From an uncultured Bacteroidales bacterium (GTDB lineage: Bacteria; Bacteroidota; Bacteroidia; Bacteroidales; Paludibacteraceae), in assembly GCA_945787425.1 (NCBI GenBank), contig CALZHO010000037.1, forward strand, positions 1 through 7,090: a stretch of 7,090 bases of DNA. Direction: 5' to 3'. How positions within the stretch are numbered: the first letter of the stretch is position 1; each line of letters begins with the position of its first letter. The position numbers and the translations under genes are program-made. A model generated the notes under the pieces. It was not told the origin of the DNA and made no database searches. It saw nothing but the letters and a program-made list of their open reading frames with translations. This document shows positions 5,863 through 7,090 of this stretch, in pieces.

Positions 5863-7090
5863 TTACTTCAGCGATAGTTGTATTCTTCCGCGCGCGTAAT
5901 CAATGTCCTTCACGCGCACACGCACCTGTTGGTGTAATGATACCACTTCGTTGGGACTACTGATACGGCGGTTTGCCATTTCGGATATATGAATCAGTCC
6001 ATCCTTGTGCACGCCAATATCGCAGAATGCACCGAAATTGGCGATATTAGTAATGATGCCTGGTAATACAATACCCACCTGCAAATCATCGATGGTATGC
6101 ACCGATTCATCGAAGTGAAACTCCTCTAACTGCGTGCGTGGATCGCGACTGGGTTTTTCCAACTCACGAAGAATATCTGTGAGGGTAGGTATACCCACCG
6201 CATGGGTTACATAGCGCGACAAATCAATCTGTTTGCGTAGTTCGGACTGTTGCATTAGGTCGGCTACCGTACAATGCAAATCTTTAGCCATGCGCTCCAC
6301 AATGGCATAACTCTCAGGATGGACAGCCGAGTTATCCAATGGATTATCGGAATTGGTAACACGCAAGAAACCTGCGGCCTGCTCGTAGGTCTTTGCTCCC
6401 ATTTTAGGCACTTTCAATAGTGCTTTGCGATTAGGAAAAGCACCATTCTCTTGGCGATAGTTCACGATGTTTTGCGCCAAAGTGGGACCCAATCCTGATA
6501 TGTAAGTAAGGATATGTTTACTGGCTGTATTGACATCCACTCCCACACAGTTGACCACACTCTCCACCGTCTGTTGAAGGCTCTCGCCCAAGCGCGTTTG
6601 ATTGACATCGTGTTGGTATTGCCCCACACCAATTGACTTAGGGTCAATCTTCACCAGTTCAGCCAATGGGTCCATTAGCCGCCTTCCGATAGATACTGCC
6701 CCACGCACAGTTACATCTTCATGAGGAAACTCTTCGCGTGCAGTTTTAGAGGCAGAATATACCGATGCACCACTTTCGCTGACAACGAAGACTTGGGGGG
6801 GATGCTTAATTCTTAATTCATAATTCTCAATGGCGAAGCGAACCATCTGCTCCGTTTCACGCGAGGCAGTACCATTGCCAATAGCGATAGCTTCTATTTG
6901 GTATTGGTGAATGAGCGATTGCAGGGTAGTGGTAGCTTGCTTTGTATTGAGAAAGACTACTGTATGATGCAGCAGGTCGCCCTGTGCAGATAGCACTACC
7001 ACTTTGCAACCAGTTCGAAAACCAGGGTCAATAGCCAACACTCGTTTCTGACCTAAAGGCGACTCCAATAGCAGTTGGCGCAGATTGTTG
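5863..7090 (-). CDS. tex: Tex family S1 RNA-binding protein, C-terminal part (5' end outside window)
   Basis: Tex is a conserved cytoplasmic nucleic-acid-binding protein, related to eukaryotic Spt6 and linked to transcription and RNA handling. About 408 C-terminal residues are visible. Reading from the window edge, a segment NNLRQLL leads into the YqgF-like RNase H fold with AIDPGFRTGCK and later GNGTASRETE and SESGASVYSASK. Then come the conserved GAVSIGRRLMDPLAELVKI and SIGVGQYQHDV blocks, a helix-hairpin-helix region (SGLGPTLAQNIV, VPKMGAKTYEQAAGFLR) and a C-terminal S1 domain (last ~71 residues, GIITNIANFGAFCDIGVHKD). The frame stays open to the edge, so the TTG at 7068 is not the true start; full-length Tex proteins are roughly 700-780 residues. 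The protein ends right after the S1 domain. An odd ENYELRIK stretch comes from a heptameric DNA repeat. It is convergent with the export operon. Confidence 0.93.
   Translation of the reverse strand, partial: NNLRQLLLESPLGQKRVLAIDPGFRTGCKVVVLSAQGDLLHHTVVFLNTKQATTTLQSLIHQYQIEAIAIGNGTASRETEQMVRFAIENYELRIKHPPQVFVVSESGASVYSASKTAREEFPHEDVTVRGAVSIGRRLMDPLAELVKIDPKSIGVGQYQHDVNQTRLGESLQQTVESVVNCVGVDVNTASKHILTYISGLGPTLAQNIVNYRQENGAFPNRKALLKVPKMGAKTYEQAAGFLRVTNSDNPLDNSAVHPESYAIVERMAKDLHCTVADLMQQSELRKQIDLSRYVTHAVGIPTLTDILRELEKPSRDPRTQLEEFHFDESVHTIDDLQVGIVLPGIITNIANFGAFCDIGVHKDGLIHISEMANRRISSPNEVVSLHQQVRVRVKDIDYARGRIQLSLK
6805..6831 (-). repeat. Heptameric tandem repeat inside tex
   Basis: On the minus strand three consecutive heptamers, GAATTAT (6826-6820), GAATTAA (6819-6813) and GAATTAA (6812-6806), lie within the tex reading frame, flanked by ATTGA and G. 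Three units make 21 bases, so the frame is kept, and the stretch reads ENYELRIK. It falls in a variable segment of Tex between the conserved GNGTASRETE and SESGASVYSAS motifs. Sequences of this type resemble short heptameric repeats found between genes in various bacteria. Confidence 0.6.

Noticed and set aside
7066..7068. TTG as the real start of tex
   Set aside because: The frame continues open to the window edge with NNLRQLL, which fits Tex, and about half the protein would be missing.

Overview
The window most likely comes from a Bacteroidota genome, probably order Bacteroidales. The clues are a near-perfect Bacteroidetes-type promoter (TTTG, 20-bp gap, TACCTTTG), weak or absent Shine-Dalgarno sites with A/T-rich leaders, a pair of Wza-type lipoproteins followed by a one-piece Wzc-type tyrosine autokinase, and the sequence character of the Tex protein. 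No mobile element, tRNA, rRNA or CRISPR array was seen.

Layout. Bases 1-431 hold no convincing gene. Their first ~215 bases are rich in short hairpins with competing pairings, and the promoter sits at 361-392. From there a four-gene plus-strand operon runs to 5741: a WbpB/WlbA-like UDP-N-acetylglucosaminuronate 3-dehydrogenase, two tandem paralogous polysaccharide-export (Wza-like) outer-membrane lipoproteins, and a fused Wzz/BY-kinase (Wzc-like) inner-membrane protein with an extreme glycine-tyrosine tail. Gene spacings are 40, about 28 and 46 bases, with no internal terminator or promoter seen. A perfect 17-bp stem hairpin at 5804-5840 lies between this operon and the convergent gene tex. 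Tex is on the minus strand and its 5' end is cut by the window edge at 7090.

How the genes work together. WbpB makes a 3-keto intermediate on the way to 2,3-diamino-glucuronate sugars. The Wzc-like protein would control polymer length and export through tyrosine phosphorylation, and the Wza-like lipoproteins would form the outer-membrane channel. The partner enzymes (WbpE aminotransferase, WbpD acetyltransferase, WbpI epimerase), glycosyltransferases, Wzx/Wzy and a tyrosine phosphatase are all absent here, so this is an export module plus one sugar enzyme rather than a full capsule locus. Tex, a nucleic-acid-binding housekeeping protein, is probably unrelated in function.

The most noteworthy signals are the tyrosine-rich kinase tail encoded by a hexanucleotide tandem repeat, the duplicated export lipoproteins, the lone wbpB, two separate 7-bp-period tandem repeats (one translated inside tex), and the structured 5' region. 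None of these amounts to clear proof of an undescribed system.
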